64,000 nt of DNA from Isoptericola sp. AK164 (GTDB lineage Bacteria; Actinomycetota; Actinomycetes; Actinomycetales; Cellulomonadaceae), in the NCBI RefSeq assembly GCF_029643425.1, contig NZ_CP119106.1, forward strand, positions 2,294,001 through 2,358,000, given 5' to 3'. The notes under the pieces are model-generated. The model saw nothing but the letters and a program-made list of their open reading frames with translations. It was not told the DNA's origin and ran no database searches. Shown piece by piece: positions 51,029 to 59,847 of the stretch (positions within the stretch are counted from its first letter, which is position 1; every line of letters starts with the position of its first letter). A program made the translations under genes and the position numbers.

Positions 51029-52476
51029 TGCGCCGGCGCCTGGGGCGGGTTCTCGGCGAGGGTGGCCAGGGCGGCGTCGATCCGGCCGAGGGTCCGCTCG
51101 CGCCCGAGCACCTCGAGCGACTCGAACAGCGGCAGCCCGATCGTGCGCCCGGTGACGGCCACCCGCACGGGAGCCTGCGCCTTGCCGAGCTTGAGGCCGT
51201 GCCACTCCCCCGCCGTCGCCACGGCGTTCTTCAGCGGCTCCGCCTCCCACGGCTCCAGCGTGGACAGCGTCGTGCGCACGTCCGTCAGGAGCTCGACGGC
51301 ACCGGGCTTCATCGCCTTCTTCCAGGACCGCTCGTCCTCGACGGGCCGGTCGAGGAACAGGAAGTCGACGTTGTCGGTGATGTCGCTGAGCAGCGCCACG
51401 CGGGACTGGGCCAGCGGCGCCACGGCGGCGAACGCGGCGGGGTCGAACTGCTCCTCGGCCCAGGGGGCGTGCGGGGCCCGCAGCCAGGGCCCGACGGCGG
51501 CGACGAACTCGTCGACGCTCAGCGCCCGGATGTACTCGCCGTTGAACGCCGCGAGCTTCTTGAGGTCGAAGAACGACGCGGCGCTGTTCACGTCCTCGAT
51601 GCGGAACCGCTCGATCATCTCGTCGAACGGCAGGATCTCCTCGTCGTTGCCGGGCGCCCAGCCCAGCAGCATGAGGTAGTTGACCATCGCGGCCGGCAGG
51701 TAGCCCTCGGCGAGGTAGTCCTCGAGGGCCACCTTGTCCCGACGCTTGGAGAGCTTCTGGCGCTTCTCGTTGACGATGACGGGCAGGTGCGCCCACACGG
51801 GCGGCTCGGCGCCCAGCGCCTCCCAGAGCAGCTGCTGCTTGGGCGTGTTGGACAGGTGCTCCTCGCCGCGGATGACGTGGGTGATGCCCTCGTCCAGGTC
51901 GTCCACGACGTTCGCGAGCAGGAAGACCGGCGAGCCGTCCCCCCGGGCCACGACGAAGTCCTCCATCGCGTCGTTGGGGAAGACCGGGTTGCCGCGGATC
52001 AGGTCTACGACCCGCGTCTCACCGGTGTCCGGGGTGCGGAACCGCAGGGCGCGGCCGGGCGCCTCGGTCAGGCCGCGGTCGCGGCAGTACGCGTCGTAGC
52101 CCGAGTGCGGGTTGCCGGTCCGGGCGGCGACGTCGTCGCGGGTGCAGTCGCAGTAGTACGCGCTGCCGGACTCCAGCAGGCGAGCGAGTGCTTCGCGGTG
52201 CTTGTCGACGTTCGCGGACTGGAAGTACGGGCCCTCGAACGTCGGGTCGTCGGCGTGCATGCCGAGCGCCGCGTGGGCGGCGAGGATGCCGTCGACCCAC
52301 TCGGGCTTGTTGCGCGAGGCGTCGGTGTCCTCGATGCGCAGCACGAACGTCCCGCCGGTCTGCTTGGCGACGGCCCAGTTGAACAGCGCGGAGCGCGCGC
52401 CGCCGACGTGGAACATGCCGGTCGGGGACGGGGCGAAGCGGACACGGACGGAGGAGGTACCTGCTGCGGGGATCAC
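51025..52476 (-). CDS. gltX: Glutamate--tRNA ligase
   Basis: The 483-residue class I synthetase has [22 protein letters not shown] (HIGH-type motif HVGG) and [16 protein letters not shown] (KLSKR). I set the start at GTG 52476: the minus-strand TAGGCT box (52483-52488) ends 6 nt before it, whereas GTG 52482 directly abuts the box. It charges tRNA-Glu, whose two genes lie about 4 kb away. The downstream HAD gene overlaps its stop. Confidence 0.97.
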   Translation of the reverse strand: MIPAAGTSSVRVRFAPSPTGMFHVGGARSALFNWAVAKQTGGTFVLRIEDTDASRNKPEWVDGILAAHAALGMHADDPTFEGPYFQSANVDKHREALARLLESGSAYYCDCTRDDVAARTGNPHSGYDAYCRDRGLTEAPGRALRFRTPDTGETRVVDLIRGNPVFPNDAMEDFVVARGDGSPVFLLANVVDDLDEGITHVIRGEEHLSNTPKQQLLWEALGAEPPVWAHLPVIVNEKRQKLSKRRDKVALEDYLAEGYLPAAMVNYLMLLGWAPGNDEEILPFDEMIERFRIEDVNSAASFFDLKKLAAFNGEYIRALSVDEFVAAVGPWLRAPHAPWAEEQFDPAAFAAVAPLAQSRVALLSDITDNVDFLFLDRPVEDERSWKKAMKPGAVELLTDVRTTLSTLEPWEAEPLKNAVATAGEWHGLKLGKAQAPVRVAVTGRTIGLPLFESLEVLGRERTLGRIDAALATLAENPPQAPAQ

Positions 52477-52523
52477 GCGCACAGCCTAGTTGGCCGACGG
52501 CGCCGGGTCGCCCGGGGTCCGCC

Positions 52524-53165
52524 TCAGCGGGCGAAGACCCAGTGGTGGTCGAACGCGAACCGCTCGGTGCGCACCCGCCGCAGCCCGGCGTCCGTGGCCG
52601 CGCGCGCGACCTCGGCCGGTTCGTGGACGCGGAACCGCCAGTCGCTGCCCCGCAGGCGCGGGTACACGTTGAGCACGCGTGCCGCGGCCCGCATCCACCA
52701 CGTGCGCCGCGGGAACGCGAGCACCAGGTAGCGCCCGGTCCGGTCCGCGGCCGCGGTGACCAGCGCCCGGGCGTCCGGGTAGCAGCAGACCACGCTGTGC
52801 AGCGCGACGACGTCGGCCGGGCCGGCCAGGTCCGGGTGCGTGACCAGGTCGCCGGTGCGGCGGCGCACCCGGTCCGCCAGCCCGGCGTCCGCCAGCAGCC
52901 GGGCCGCGACGGCGTCGTACCCGGTCGACATGTCCACGCAGGTGGCACGCTCGACGCCGGCCCGCAGCATCTCCAGCGAGAAGTCCCCGACCCCGCTCCC
53001 GACCTCCAGGAGCGTCGCCCCGCCGATCACGCCGGAGCGGTAGAGCTCCACGGTGCGCCGGGGCAGCGTGGTCAGCCCCGAGCGCGCGTACCGCGCCGCG
53101 GCGCGCCGGGCCTCCCGGTCGTCGAAGACCTTCTCGTAGCCCTGCGGCTCGCAGCACGCCGACAT
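52524..53165 (-). CDS. SAM-dependent methyltransferase
   Basis: The 213-residue protein starts MSACCEPQGYEKVFDDREARR and has motif I TLLEVGSGVGDFSLEMLRAG, then ATCVDMS and VVALHSVVCCYPD. The pattern resembles Mg-protoporphyrin O-methyltransferase-like proteins, but the chlorophyll function is not expected here. The substrate is unknown. It lies 14 bp downstream of the FAH-family gene and is probably cotranscribed. Confidence 0.87.
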   Translation of the reverse strand: MSACCEPQGYEKVFDDREARRAAARYARSGLTTLPRRTVELYRSGVIGGATLLEVGSGVGDFSLEMLRAGVERATCVDMSTGYDAVAARLLADAGLADRVRRRTGDLVTHPDLAGPADVVALHSVVCCYPDARALVTAAADRTGRYLVLAFPRRTWWMRAAARVLNVYPRLRGSDWRFRVHEPAEVARAATDAGLRRVRTERFAFDHHWVFAR

Positions 53166-53179
53166 CGCGGACCCCCGGG

Positions 53180-53965
53180 TCAGTCCTCGCGCCGGACCAC
53201 GGGGTTGGCCAGGACGCCGATCTCCTCGACCTCGCACTCGACGCGGTCGCCGGACTCGATCCGGCCCACCCCGGCCGGCGTACCGGTCAGCAGCACGTCC
53301 CCGGGCAGCAGCGTCATGGCCTTGGAGGCGTAGGAGATCAGGTAGTCGACGTCGAAGATCATCTCGGCGGTGCGGCCGTCCTGCTTGGTCTCGCCGTTGA
53401 CGCGGGAGACGACGCCGACGTCCTCGGGGTTCAGGTCGGTCTCGATCCACGGCCCCAGCGGGCAGGCGGTGTCGAAGCCCTTGGCCCGCGCCCACTGGTC
53501 GTCGGTGCGCTGGGCGTCGCGCGCCGTGACGTCGTTGGCGACGGTGTACCCCAGCACGTAGGCGCGGGCGTTCTCCGGCTCGACGTCCTTGCACGGCTTG
53601 GAGATGACGACGGCGAGCTCGGCCTCGTAGGAGACCTCGGAGGTCCACTCCGGCAGCACGATCGGGTCGTCCGGGCCCACCACCGAGGTGTTGGGCTTGA
53701 AGAACAGCAGCGGCGACGTCGGCGGCTCGCCGCCCATCTCCCGCACGTGGTCCAGGTAGTTGCGCCCGACGGCGACCACCTTCGAGCGCGGGATCACGGG
53801 CGACAGCAGGCGCACCCCGTCGCCGAGCTCGATCCGCTCGCCGGTCGGCATGGCGGGCATGGACAGCGGGTCGCCGCTGAGGACGGCCAGGTAGGTCCTG
53901 TCGCCCTCGGTCTGGACAAATCCGAAGCGGGGGTCGTCACCGGTGGTGAATCTCGCGATACGCAC
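53180..53965 (-). CDS. Fumarylacetoacetate-hydrolase (FAH) family protein
   Basis: The 261-residue protein has VVAVGRNYLDHVREMG, the metal-binding acidic residues in WTSEVSYEAELAVVISKPCKDV, and LLPGDVLLTGTPAGVGRIESGD. FAH-family enzymes cleave or decarboxylate 2-oxo acids or beta-diketones using a divalent metal. An FAH gene next to gltX is conserved from mycobacteria. A minus-strand TAGCCT box (53972-53977) ends 6 nt before GTG 53965, so it is leaderless. Confidence 0.94.
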   Translation of the reverse strand: MRIARFTTGDDPRFGFVQTEGDRTYLAVLSGDPLSMPAMPTGERIELGDGVRLLSPVIPRSKVVAVGRNYLDHVREMGGEPPTSPLLFFKPNTSVVGPDDPIVLPEWTSEVSYEAELAVVISKPCKDVEPENARAYVLGYTVANDVTARDAQRTDDQWARAKGFDTACPLGPWIETDLNPEDVGVVSRVNGETKQDGRTAEMIFDVDYLISYASKAMTLLPGDVLLTGTPAGVGRIESGDRVECEVEEIGVLANPVVRRED

Positions 53966-54084
53966 GGCTCCAGGCTAGCGGGCGCGGCGAGCCGGGACCT
54001 GCCGCCACACCCCCGCAGGGGGAGGCGACGAGACCGCGACGCCGCTAGCCTGCTGTGATCGGACCCTGCGACCGGAGGACGACG

Positions 54085-54804
54085 ATGAGCACGCCGCACG
54101 ATCCCCCCGAACCGCACCAGCCCGGGACGCCGCAGCAGCCCTCGTCGTCCGGTGGCGCGTCCGACCCGTACGGCGCGCCGCCCCCGCCCGGTGGCACCCC
54201 CGCGCAGGGCCCCTCCGGACCCGGCCAGGCGCCGGGCCGGCAGCCGACCTACCCCGGACAGGCGCCCGGCGGTACCAGCGGCGCCCAGGGCGACGGCGGT
54301 GCGCCGGGCTACTCCGGGTACGGCGGTGCACAGGGGTACGGCGGTGCACAGGGGTACGGCGGTGCCCAGGGCTACGGCGGCGCGCAGGGCTACGGCGGTG
54401 GATACGGCGGCGCGCAGGGCTACTCCGGGTACGGCGCCGCGCCGCCGCGCCCGCCCTCGGAGCGCAAGGGGCTCGCGATCGCCGCGCTGGTGCTGGGCAT
54501 CCTGGCGCTGCTCGGCAGCTGGATCCCGTTCGTCAACATCGGCGCGATCCTGCTCGGCGTCATCGGTCTGGTGCTGGGCATCGTCGCCCTGGTCCAGGTG
54601 TCGAAGGGGACGGCCGGCGGCAAGGCCATGGCGATCGTCGGCGCGGCCCTGTCGACGCTCGCGATCGTCGTGTCGATCGTCGTCACCGTGTTCGTCGTGC
54701 TGGCCATCGAGGAGCAGGCGCCCGCGATCCAGCAGGAGCTGGAGCGTCAGCTCGAGGAGCAGGGCTTGTCGGACGAGGAGATCGACGAGCTCCTGGGCGA
54801 GTGA
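54085..54804 (+). CDS. DUF4190 membrane protein with Gly/Tyr/Gln-rich N-terminus
   Basis: The 239-residue protein starts at ATG 54085 with GGAGGA (54074-54079). Residues 1-130 are Pro/Gly/Gln/Tyr-rich and disordered, including repeated GYGGAQ units. Two membrane segments follow (about 137-157 and 160-172 onward to 205), then a Glu/Gln-rich C-terminal tail with coiled-coil character (QQELERQLEEQG). This is the DUF4190 layout. TAGCCT (54046-54051) is a likely -10 box. Function unknown; the low-complexity part suggests condensation or protein recruitment at the membrane. Confidence 0.85.
   Translation: MSTPHDPPEPHQPGTPQQPSSSGGASDPYGAPPPPGGTPAQGPSGPGQAPGRQPTYPGQAPGGTSGAQGDGGAPGYSGYGGAQGYGGAQGYGGAQGYGGAQGYGGGYGGAQGYSGYGAAPPRPPSERKGLAIAALVLGILALLGSWIPFVNIGAILLGVIGLVLGIVALVQVSKGTAGGKAMAIVGAALSTLAIVVSIVVTVFVVLAIEEQAPAIQQELERQLEEQGLSDEEIDELLGE
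54316..54420 (+). repeat. In-frame 18-bp tandem repeats encoding GYGGAQ
   Basis: Four consecutive 18-bp units run from 54316 to 54387, followed by a partial unit and another full copy to about 54417. Variation is mostly at third positions. The array may expand or contract without frameshift. Confidence 0.85.
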
Positions 54805-54820
54805 CCCCGGGCCGGAGCGC

Positions 54821-55789
54821 TCAGGCCCGGGCCAGCACCTCGCCGTGCAGCACGGCGAACCAGCCGTCCGGCGCCTGGGCCCAGGTCCGCCAGTCGTGGG
54901 CGAGCTGCTCGAGCGCGACGTCGTCGGCCAGGTTCGACTCCTGGGCCTGGCGCGCGAAGTTCGACTCCACGCACCGCTCGGCCCAGACCTGCCCCCACCA
55001 CTCGCGGTCGGTGGGCGTGGCGTAGCACCACGACGACGCGCTGGGCACCGTGCCGGCCACGTCGAACCCGGCCTGCAGAACCCACGAGAAGAGCCGGCGC
55101 CCGGCGTCCGGCTCGAAGCCGTAGGCGCGCGTGACCTCGTGGTAGAGCGTGTTCCACTCCGTCAGTCCCGGCGACTCCGGGTACCAGGCCATCGCCGCGT
55201 AGTCGGCGTCGCGCGCCGCGACGAGGCCGCCCGGCTTGGTGACGCGCTTCATCTCGCGCAGCGCGGCGACGGGGTCGGACAGGTGCTGCAGCAGCTGGTG
55301 GGCGTAGACGACGTCGAAGGTGTCGTCGTCGAACGGCAGCTCGTAGGCGTTGGCCTGCTCGAACCGGACGTTCGACGCCCCGAGAGCGTCGGCGTGCGCC
55401 TGGGCCGCCTCGAGCACCGTCGCCGAGGCGTCGACGCCCACGACCTTGCCCCCGGCGAGCACCCGCCCCAGGTCCGTCGTCACGGTCCCGGGGCCGCAGC
55501 CGACGTCGAGCAGGTGCATGTCGTCCTTCAGGTGCGGCAGCAGGAAGCCGGCGGAGTTCTGCGCCGTCCGCGCACGGTGGGCGCGCAGCACGGACTCGTG
55601 GTGGCCGTGCGTGTACGACTCGGACTCCTGGCTGGGCACGGTCTGGTGGAAGCTCGGCGCCTCGATGGCGTCGGACAACGCCGCCCCGGACGGCTCGTCG
55701 GAGGCGTTCCCGTTCGGGCCGTCGGCCGGGCTACCCAGGCTCGGGGGCTCCGGGAAGTCGGGCTCGGCACCGTGCGGCAGATCGCTCAT
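54821..55789 (-). CDS. SAM-dependent methyltransferase (UbiE-like) with acidic N-terminal extension
   Basis: The 322-residue protein has a polar N-terminal extension of about 70 residues, then LLDVGCGPGTVTTDLGRVL (motif I), VVGVDASATVLEAAQ, FDVVYAHQLLQHLSDP and MKRVTKPGGLVAARD. The C-terminal half has EWWGQVWAERCVESNFARQA. A small-molecule methyltransferase is likely, substrate unknown. A minus-strand TAGGTT box (55796-55801) ends 6 nt before ATG 55789. Confidence 0.88.
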   Translation of the reverse strand: MSDLPHGAEPDFPEPPSLGSPADGPNGNASDEPSGAALSDAIEAPSFHQTVPSQESESYTHGHHESVLRAHRARTAQNSAGFLLPHLKDDMHLLDVGCGPGTVTTDLGRVLAGGKVVGVDASATVLEAAQAHADALGASNVRFEQANAYELPFDDDTFDVVYAHQLLQHLSDPVAALREMKRVTKPGGLVAARDADYAAMAWYPESPGLTEWNTLYHEVTRAYGFEPDAGRRLFSWVLQAGFDVAGTVPSASSWCYATPTDREWWGQVWAERCVESNFARQAQESNLADDVALEQLAHDWRTWAQAPDGWFAVLHGEVLARA

Positions 55790-55865
55790 GACGCCAACCT
55801 AGTGACAACACCGTGTCAGGACATCCCGTTTCTCACGAGGCGGGACGACTGGCAGGATCGCTGCC

Positions 55866-57005
55866 ATGGCCACGGTGCGCGAACGTCTTCTCGGCGGTCC
55901 GGCGCGCGTGGTCGGGCTCGACGTGGCCCGCGGGCTGGCCGTGCTCGGCATGTTCACGGCGCACGTCGGTGTGATCGACGACTCGACGCTGTGGCTCACC
56001 ATCGCCGACGGCCGCTCGTCGGTGCTGTTCGCGCTGGTCGCCGGGGTGTCGCTCGCCCTCGTCACCGGGGGTCCCCGCCCGTTGGCCGGCGACGCGCTGG
56101 TCCACGCCCGGGCGCGGCTGCTGGTTCGCGCGGTCCTGCTCCTGGCCCTCGTGGCGCTGCTGGACCTGCTGGGCACCCGCGTCCTGCTCATCCTCGGCTT
56201 CTACGCGACCTACTTCGTCCTGGCGCTGCCGTTCGTGACGTGGGGGCCGCGGCGGCTGGCCCTGGCCGCGGTCGTGGTGGCCGTCGTCGGGCCTCCGCTG
56301 GCCCACTGGGGCCCGGTGGCCCTGACCCGGGCCGGGCTGCACCTGCCCGACGACGGCTCGGGCGCGGTGACGGACTTCCTGCTCACCGGCCACTACCCCG
56401 CCGTGGTGTGGATGGCGTACGTGTTCGCCGGCATGGCCGTGGGGCGGTGCGACCTGTCCTCGGCCGGGCTGCGCCGCGGGCTGGTGCTCGGAGGTCTGGG
56501 GGCGGTGGTCGTGGGCAGCCTGCTGTCCGCGGAGGTCGTGGACCGCTTCGGCGGTCCGACCGCGGTGCGCGCGCAGGTCGAGTCGACCGTCACGCCCGGG
56601 TGGGCGTGGAGCGACCCCTGGCCGACGGCGGCCTACCTGGCCCTGCCCGGCCCGCACGAGGAGAGCTGGCTCGAGGTGCTGGCCACCGGCGGGTTCGCGC
56701 TGGCCGTGCTGGGGCTGTGCCTGGCCGTGACGGGCGTCGGGGCGCGGGTGCTGTCCCCGCTCGCGGCCGTGGGGGCCTTGGCGCTGACGGTCTACTCGCT
56801 GCAGATCGTGGCGATCTGGCACGGGGACCTGATCGACGCCGAGACCAACGGGCCGCTGCTGGCGATGATCGGGGTCTCGCTGCTCGCGGCCACCCTGTGG
56901 CGGCTGTGGCTCGGGCGCGGACCCCTGGAGCGGTTGTTCACCGCGGTGGCGCGACGCACCGCTCCCCCGCCGCCGCGCCAGGCCGCCGTCGGACCGGAGG
57001 AGTGA
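55866..57005 (+). CDS. DUF1624/DUF418-type polytopic membrane protein
   Basis: The 379-residue protein has about ten membrane segments and opens VVGLDVARGLAVLGMFTAH, the signature of the heparan-alpha-glucosaminide N-acetyltransferase-like/DUF418 group, followed by ADGRSSVLFALVAGVSLAL. Members are suspected membrane acyltransferases acting on envelope glycans. CAGGAT (55853-55858) ends 7 nt before ATG 55866. It is divergent from a methyltransferase gene. A function in capsule or lipid modification is inference. Confidence 0.87.
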   Translation: MATVRERLLGGPARVVGLDVARGLAVLGMFTAHVGVIDDSTLWLTIADGRSSVLFALVAGVSLALVTGGPRPLAGDALVHARARLLVRAVLLLALVALLDLLGTRVLLILGFYATYFVLALPFVTWGPRRLALAAVVVAVVGPPLAHWGPVALTRAGLHLPDDGSGAVTDFLLTGHYPAVVWMAYVFAGMAVGRCDLSSAGLRRGLVLGGLGAVVVGSLLSAEVVDRFGGPTAVRAQVESTVTPGWAWSDPWPTAAYLALPGPHEESWLEVLATGGFALAVLGLCLAVTGVGARVLSPLAAVGALALTVYSLQIVAIWHGDLIDAETNGPLLAMIGVSLLAATLWRLWLGRGPLERLFTAVARRTAPPPPRQAAVGPEE

Positions 57006-57091
57006 CCGTTCGACCCGCCGTAAGGGGCCGAAGGGCCCTGTTCCGCGGAACGGCGTCGGCCTAGCCTAGGGTCAGGACGGGGGTGGGCGTC

Positions 57092-57355
57092 ATGAAGAAC
57101 GGTGCGGAGCAGGACCCGGCGCGACGCCGGGCGAAGGCGGCGACCGGCCTGATGTGGCACGCCGGGGTGTTCGTCATCGTCAACGGTTTCCTCTGGGCCA
57201 TCGACCTGGCCATGGATCCCGGGGTGAACTGGGCCTACTGGACCACGCTGCCCTGGGCGGTCGGTCTGGCCTTCCACGCGCTCGCGTACTTCATCGACGG
57301 CCGGCAGGTCGAGGACCGTCTCACACGGAAGTACGAGCAGCGCCAGGACCGGTGA
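57092..57355 (+). CDS. 2TM-domain small membrane protein
   Basis: The protein of about 87 residues contains RRRAKAATGLMWHAGVFVIVNGFLWAIDL and PWAVGLAFHALAYFIDG, two membrane segments with short charged ends, matching the 2TM family of unknown function. ATG 57092 is preferred; GTG 57083 in frame would add three residues. TAGCCT (57062-57067) is a -10 candidate. It is convergent with the PhzF gene, 6 bp away. Confidence 0.78.
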   Translation: MKNGAEQDPARRRAKAATGLMWHAGVFVIVNGFLWAIDLAMDPGVNWAYWTTLPWAVGLAFHALAYFIDGRQVEDRLTRKYEQRQDR

Positions 57356-57361
57356 CACGGC

Positions 57362-58198
57362 TCAGAGCGTGACCTCGCCGTGCACGGTCGTGACCGTGGA
57401 CCCGCCGACCCAGACGACGCCGTCGTCGGCGCGACGCACGCGCACCCGGCCGCGCCGGCCGAGCACCGTGCCCTGCGAGGCCACGTAGCCCGCGGGCAGC
57501 ACGGAACCGGCGAGCCACTGGCCGAGCCCGGCGTTCAGGGACCCCGTGACAGGGTCCTCGGGGACGCCGATGTCCGGCACGAACGCGCGCACCTCGACGT
57601 CGGCGTCGGACTCCCCGGGCGTGTACGACCCGACCAGCCCCACGTGGAGCCCCTCGAAGGCGGCGAGGTCGGGCTCGACGGCGAGGACCGTTGCGGCGTC
57701 GGCAAGCCGCACGCCGACCCAGCCCGGCCCGTTGTCCACCCAGGCGGCGTCGACGACGTCGTCCGCCCCGATCCGCAGGCCGCGCACGATGCGGCCGAGG
57801 TCGTCGTCGGACACGGGACCGGACCGGCGCAGCGGCGGGCCCGCGAACGCGAGCCCGTCGGCGGTCCGTGCGACGGTCACCAGCCCGACCCCGCACTCCT
57901 GGACGACGTCCTCGCCGGCCGGCACGCCACCGGCCTCCAGCCAGGCGTGCGCGGTCCCCAGCGTCGGGTGGCCCGCGAACGGGAGCTCACCGCCCGGGGT
58001 CCAGATGCGCACCCGGTAGTCCGCGTCCGGGTCGGTGGCGGGCAGCAGGAACGTGGTCTCGGACAGGTTGGTCCAGCGCGCGAAGGCCGCCATCTGCGCC
58101 TCGCCCCAGGCGTCGGCGTCGTGCACCACGGCCACCGGGTTGCCGGCCAGCGGGCCGGCCCCGAAGACGTCGACCTGGCGGAAGGGGAACGTCGTCAT
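57362..58198 (-). CDS. PhzF-family isomerase
   Basis: The 278-residue protein has FRQVDVFGAGPLAGNPVAVV, MAAFARWTNLSETTFLLP (with the conserved catalytic-type Glu), TPGGELPFAGHPTLGTAHAWL and EDPVTGSLNAGLGQWL. PhzF-fold enzymes are cofactor-independent isomerases or epimerases. Phenazine genes are absent, so the reaction is unknown. I set the start at ATG 58198: the minus-strand TAGCGT box (58206-58211) ends 7 nt before it, whereas GTG 58207 overlaps the box. Confidence 0.92.
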   Translation of the reverse strand: MTTFPFRQVDVFGAGPLAGNPVAVVHDADAWGEAQMAAFARWTNLSETTFLLPATDPDADYRVRIWTPGGELPFAGHPTLGTAHAWLEAGGVPAGEDVVQECGVGLVTVARTADGLAFAGPPLRRSGPVSDDDLGRIVRGLRIGADDVVDAAWVDNGPGWVGVRLADAATVLAVEPDLAAFEGLHVGLVGSYTPGESDADVEVRAFVPDIGVPEDPVTGSLNAGLGQWLAGSVLPAGYVASQGTVLGRRGRVRVRRADDGVVWVGGSTVTTVHGEVTL

Positions 58199-58238
58199 GG
58201 ACCGCACGCTACCGCTGGACGTCCCGGCACGACGGCCG

Positions 58239-58403
58239 TCAGTCCATGTACCGCAGCAGCGTCATGACCACGGCCCCGGCCCCGAGGATCAGACCGATCG
58301 TGGTGCCGTGCCGTTCGATCCAGGTGTCCAGGGGAACGTGCGGTGTGGGTTCGACCTCGTCCTGGTGCGGGTCGAAGTCCGACTGCGTCCCGACGGTGGC
58401 CAT
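58239..58403 (-). CDS. 54-residue tail-anchored small membrane protein
   Basis: The product has an acidic N-terminal half (DFDPHQDEVEPTPHVPLD) and one C-terminal membrane segment (TIGLILGAGAVVMTLLRYMD). ATG 58403 is preceded by a good GGAGG. It stands alone between the PhzF gene and the divergent 3-methyladenine-glycosylase-like gene. Function unknown. The ribosome site and orderly topology support coding. Confidence 0.65.
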   Translation of the reverse strand: MATVGTQSDFDPHQDEVEPTPHVPLDTWIERHGTTIGLILGAGAVVMTLLRYMD

Positions 58404-58457
58404 CGTCACCACCTCCCGTCTGCTTCCACGATACGCCCGGCGACGTACCCTGGCAGC

Positions 58458-59399
58458 GTGACAGCGCCCTCCGCACTCGCCGCTCACGGGCACCGTCCCG
58501 GCGCCGCGGACGACGCCGTCCCGGGCGTCGTCGTGGACGGTTGGCGCGCGCTCGACGCGGCGCACGCACGACGTGCCGACGCCCTGACCGCCGTGTGGCG
58601 CGCGGCGCGCGACCGCGGCGAGAAGCACGCGATCGAGGACTTCCTGTTCACCTACTACCCCACCCGGGCCAGCCACCTGCGCCGGTGGCACCCCGGCGTC
58701 GGGCAGGTGCTGCCCGACGCCCCGGACCACGCCGCCCGACGCTGGTACCGCACGGTCGCGCTGCCGGACGGCACCACCGGCGCCGTGCTCGACGTCCCCG
58801 TGTTCCGGGCCGACCGGGGCGACACCGTGCGGTACGTCCGCTCGCTGGTGGGCGCGACGGCGGGACGGCCGGGCACCTTCGGCTGCTTCGGGCTGCACGA
58901 GTGGGCCATGGTCTACCGCGACGCCGAGTCCGGCCGGGACCACCGGCACCCGCTGCCGCTGCGGCTCGGGGGTGCCGGCACCGACGCGGTCGTCGAGTCG
59001 CACCGGGTGGGCTGCTCGCACTACGACGCCTTCCGGTTCTTCACCCCGGAGGCGCGGGACGCCAACCAGCTGCGCCCGACCCGCGAGCGCCAGGTCGCGA
59101 TGGAGCAGCCGGGGTGCCTGCACGCGAACATGGACCTGTACAAGTGGTGCCAGAAGCTCGGCCCTGCCGTGCCCGGCGAGCTGCTGCTGGACGCCTTCGA
59201 GCTGGCCCGCGACATCCGGTACACCGACATGGCGGCCTCGCCCTACGACGTCTCGTCCTACGGCGTCGAGGCGGTCGAGATCGAGACGGCGGCCGGCAAG
59301 GCCGAGTACGTGCAGCGTCAGCGCGCGTTCGCCGAGCGGGCGCAGGCGCTGCGCGGCCGGCTGCTGGACGTGTGCGACGCCGTGCTCGCCGCGGGGTGA
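58458..59399 (+). CDS. Conserved actinobacterial protein commonly labelled 3-methyladenine DNA glycosylase
   Basis: The 313-residue protein contains DFLFTYYPTRASHLRRWHPG, FGCFGLHEWAMVYR, QPGCLHANMDLYKWCQKLGP and ARDIRYTDMAASPYDVSSYGVE. Strongly conserved homologues exist in actinobacteria and are often labelled 3-methyladenine DNA glycosylase. I see neither the AlkA/Tag helix-hairpin-helix nor the AAG fold motifs, so that label is unsupported from sequence. The many His, Cys and Asp residues would suit a metalloenzyme. TACCCT (58446-58451) ends 6 nt before GTG 58458. Confidence 0.85.
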   Translation: MTAPSALAAHGHRPGAADDAVPGVVVDGWRALDAAHARRADALTAVWRAARDRGEKHAIEDFLFTYYPTRASHLRRWHPGVGQVLPDAPDHAARRWYRTVALPDGTTGAVLDVPVFRADRGDTVRYVRSLVGATAGRPGTFGCFGLHEWAMVYRDAESGRDHRHPLPLRLGGAGTDAVVESHRVGCSHYDAFRFFTPEARDANQLRPTRERQVAMEQPGCLHANMDLYKWCQKLGPAVPGELLLDAFELARDIRYTDMAASPYDVSSYGVEAVEIETAAGKAEYVQRQRAFAERAQALRGRLLDVCDAVLAAG

Positions 59400-59433
59400 C
59401 CCCGGGGCCGGGCCGGGGGGCCGGGCGGACGGC

Positions 59434-59805
59434 TCACCGCGCGCCCAGGACGCAGAACGCGTTCCCCTCCGGGTCGGCCATCACCACCCAGGGAACCTTG
59501 CCCTGGCCGACGTCGAGCGGTGTCGCGCCGAGGCCCCGCAGCCGGGCGACCAGCTCGGCCTCGTGCTCGACGGAGGTGGTGGCGAGGTCGACGTGGGTGC
59601 GGTACCGCACCCGGGCGGTGTCCGGGATCCGCACGAGGTCGACGGTGAGGGCCGCCGGGTCCGGCCAGTCGAACCCTCGGGGTTCGAGGTTGATCACCCC
59701 GGGGGCCTCGCTGGACGTCGCCCAGTCCAGGGCGTCGGCCCAGAACCGGCCCAGGGCCGCCTCGTCGCGCGCCTTGATGTTCACCTGGACCGGTCGCAGC
59801 GTCAT
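59434..59805 (-). CDS. VOC (glyoxalase/bleomycin-resistance fold) family protein
   Basis: The 123-residue protein contains PVQVNIKARDEAALGRFWADALDW, THVDLAT and VVMADPEGNAFCVLG, the VOC/DUF4331-like single-domain pattern with His and Glu metal-ligand positions partly present. The substrate is unknown. A minus-strand TAGCGT box (59814-59819) ends 8 nt before ATG 59805. It is convergent with the preceding gene. Confidence 0.88.
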   Translation of the reverse strand: MTLRPVQVNIKARDEAALGRFWADALDWATSSEAPGVINLEPRGFDWPDPAALTVDLVRIPDTARVRYRTHVDLATTSVEHEAELVARLRGLGATPLDVGQGKVPWVVMADPEGNAFCVLGAR

Positions 59806-59847
59806 ACCGTCGGACGCTACGGCGTCCCGGCCGAGCGGGCCCAGGGT

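Noticed and set aside
52524-53165. Assigning the methyltransferase to chlorophyll synthesis
   Set aside because: The similarity to Mg-protoporphyrin methyltransferases is general, and no other pigment genes are present.
54316-54420. CRISPR-like short repeats
   Set aside because: The units are contiguous, in frame and have no spacers; they are protein-coding tandem repeats.
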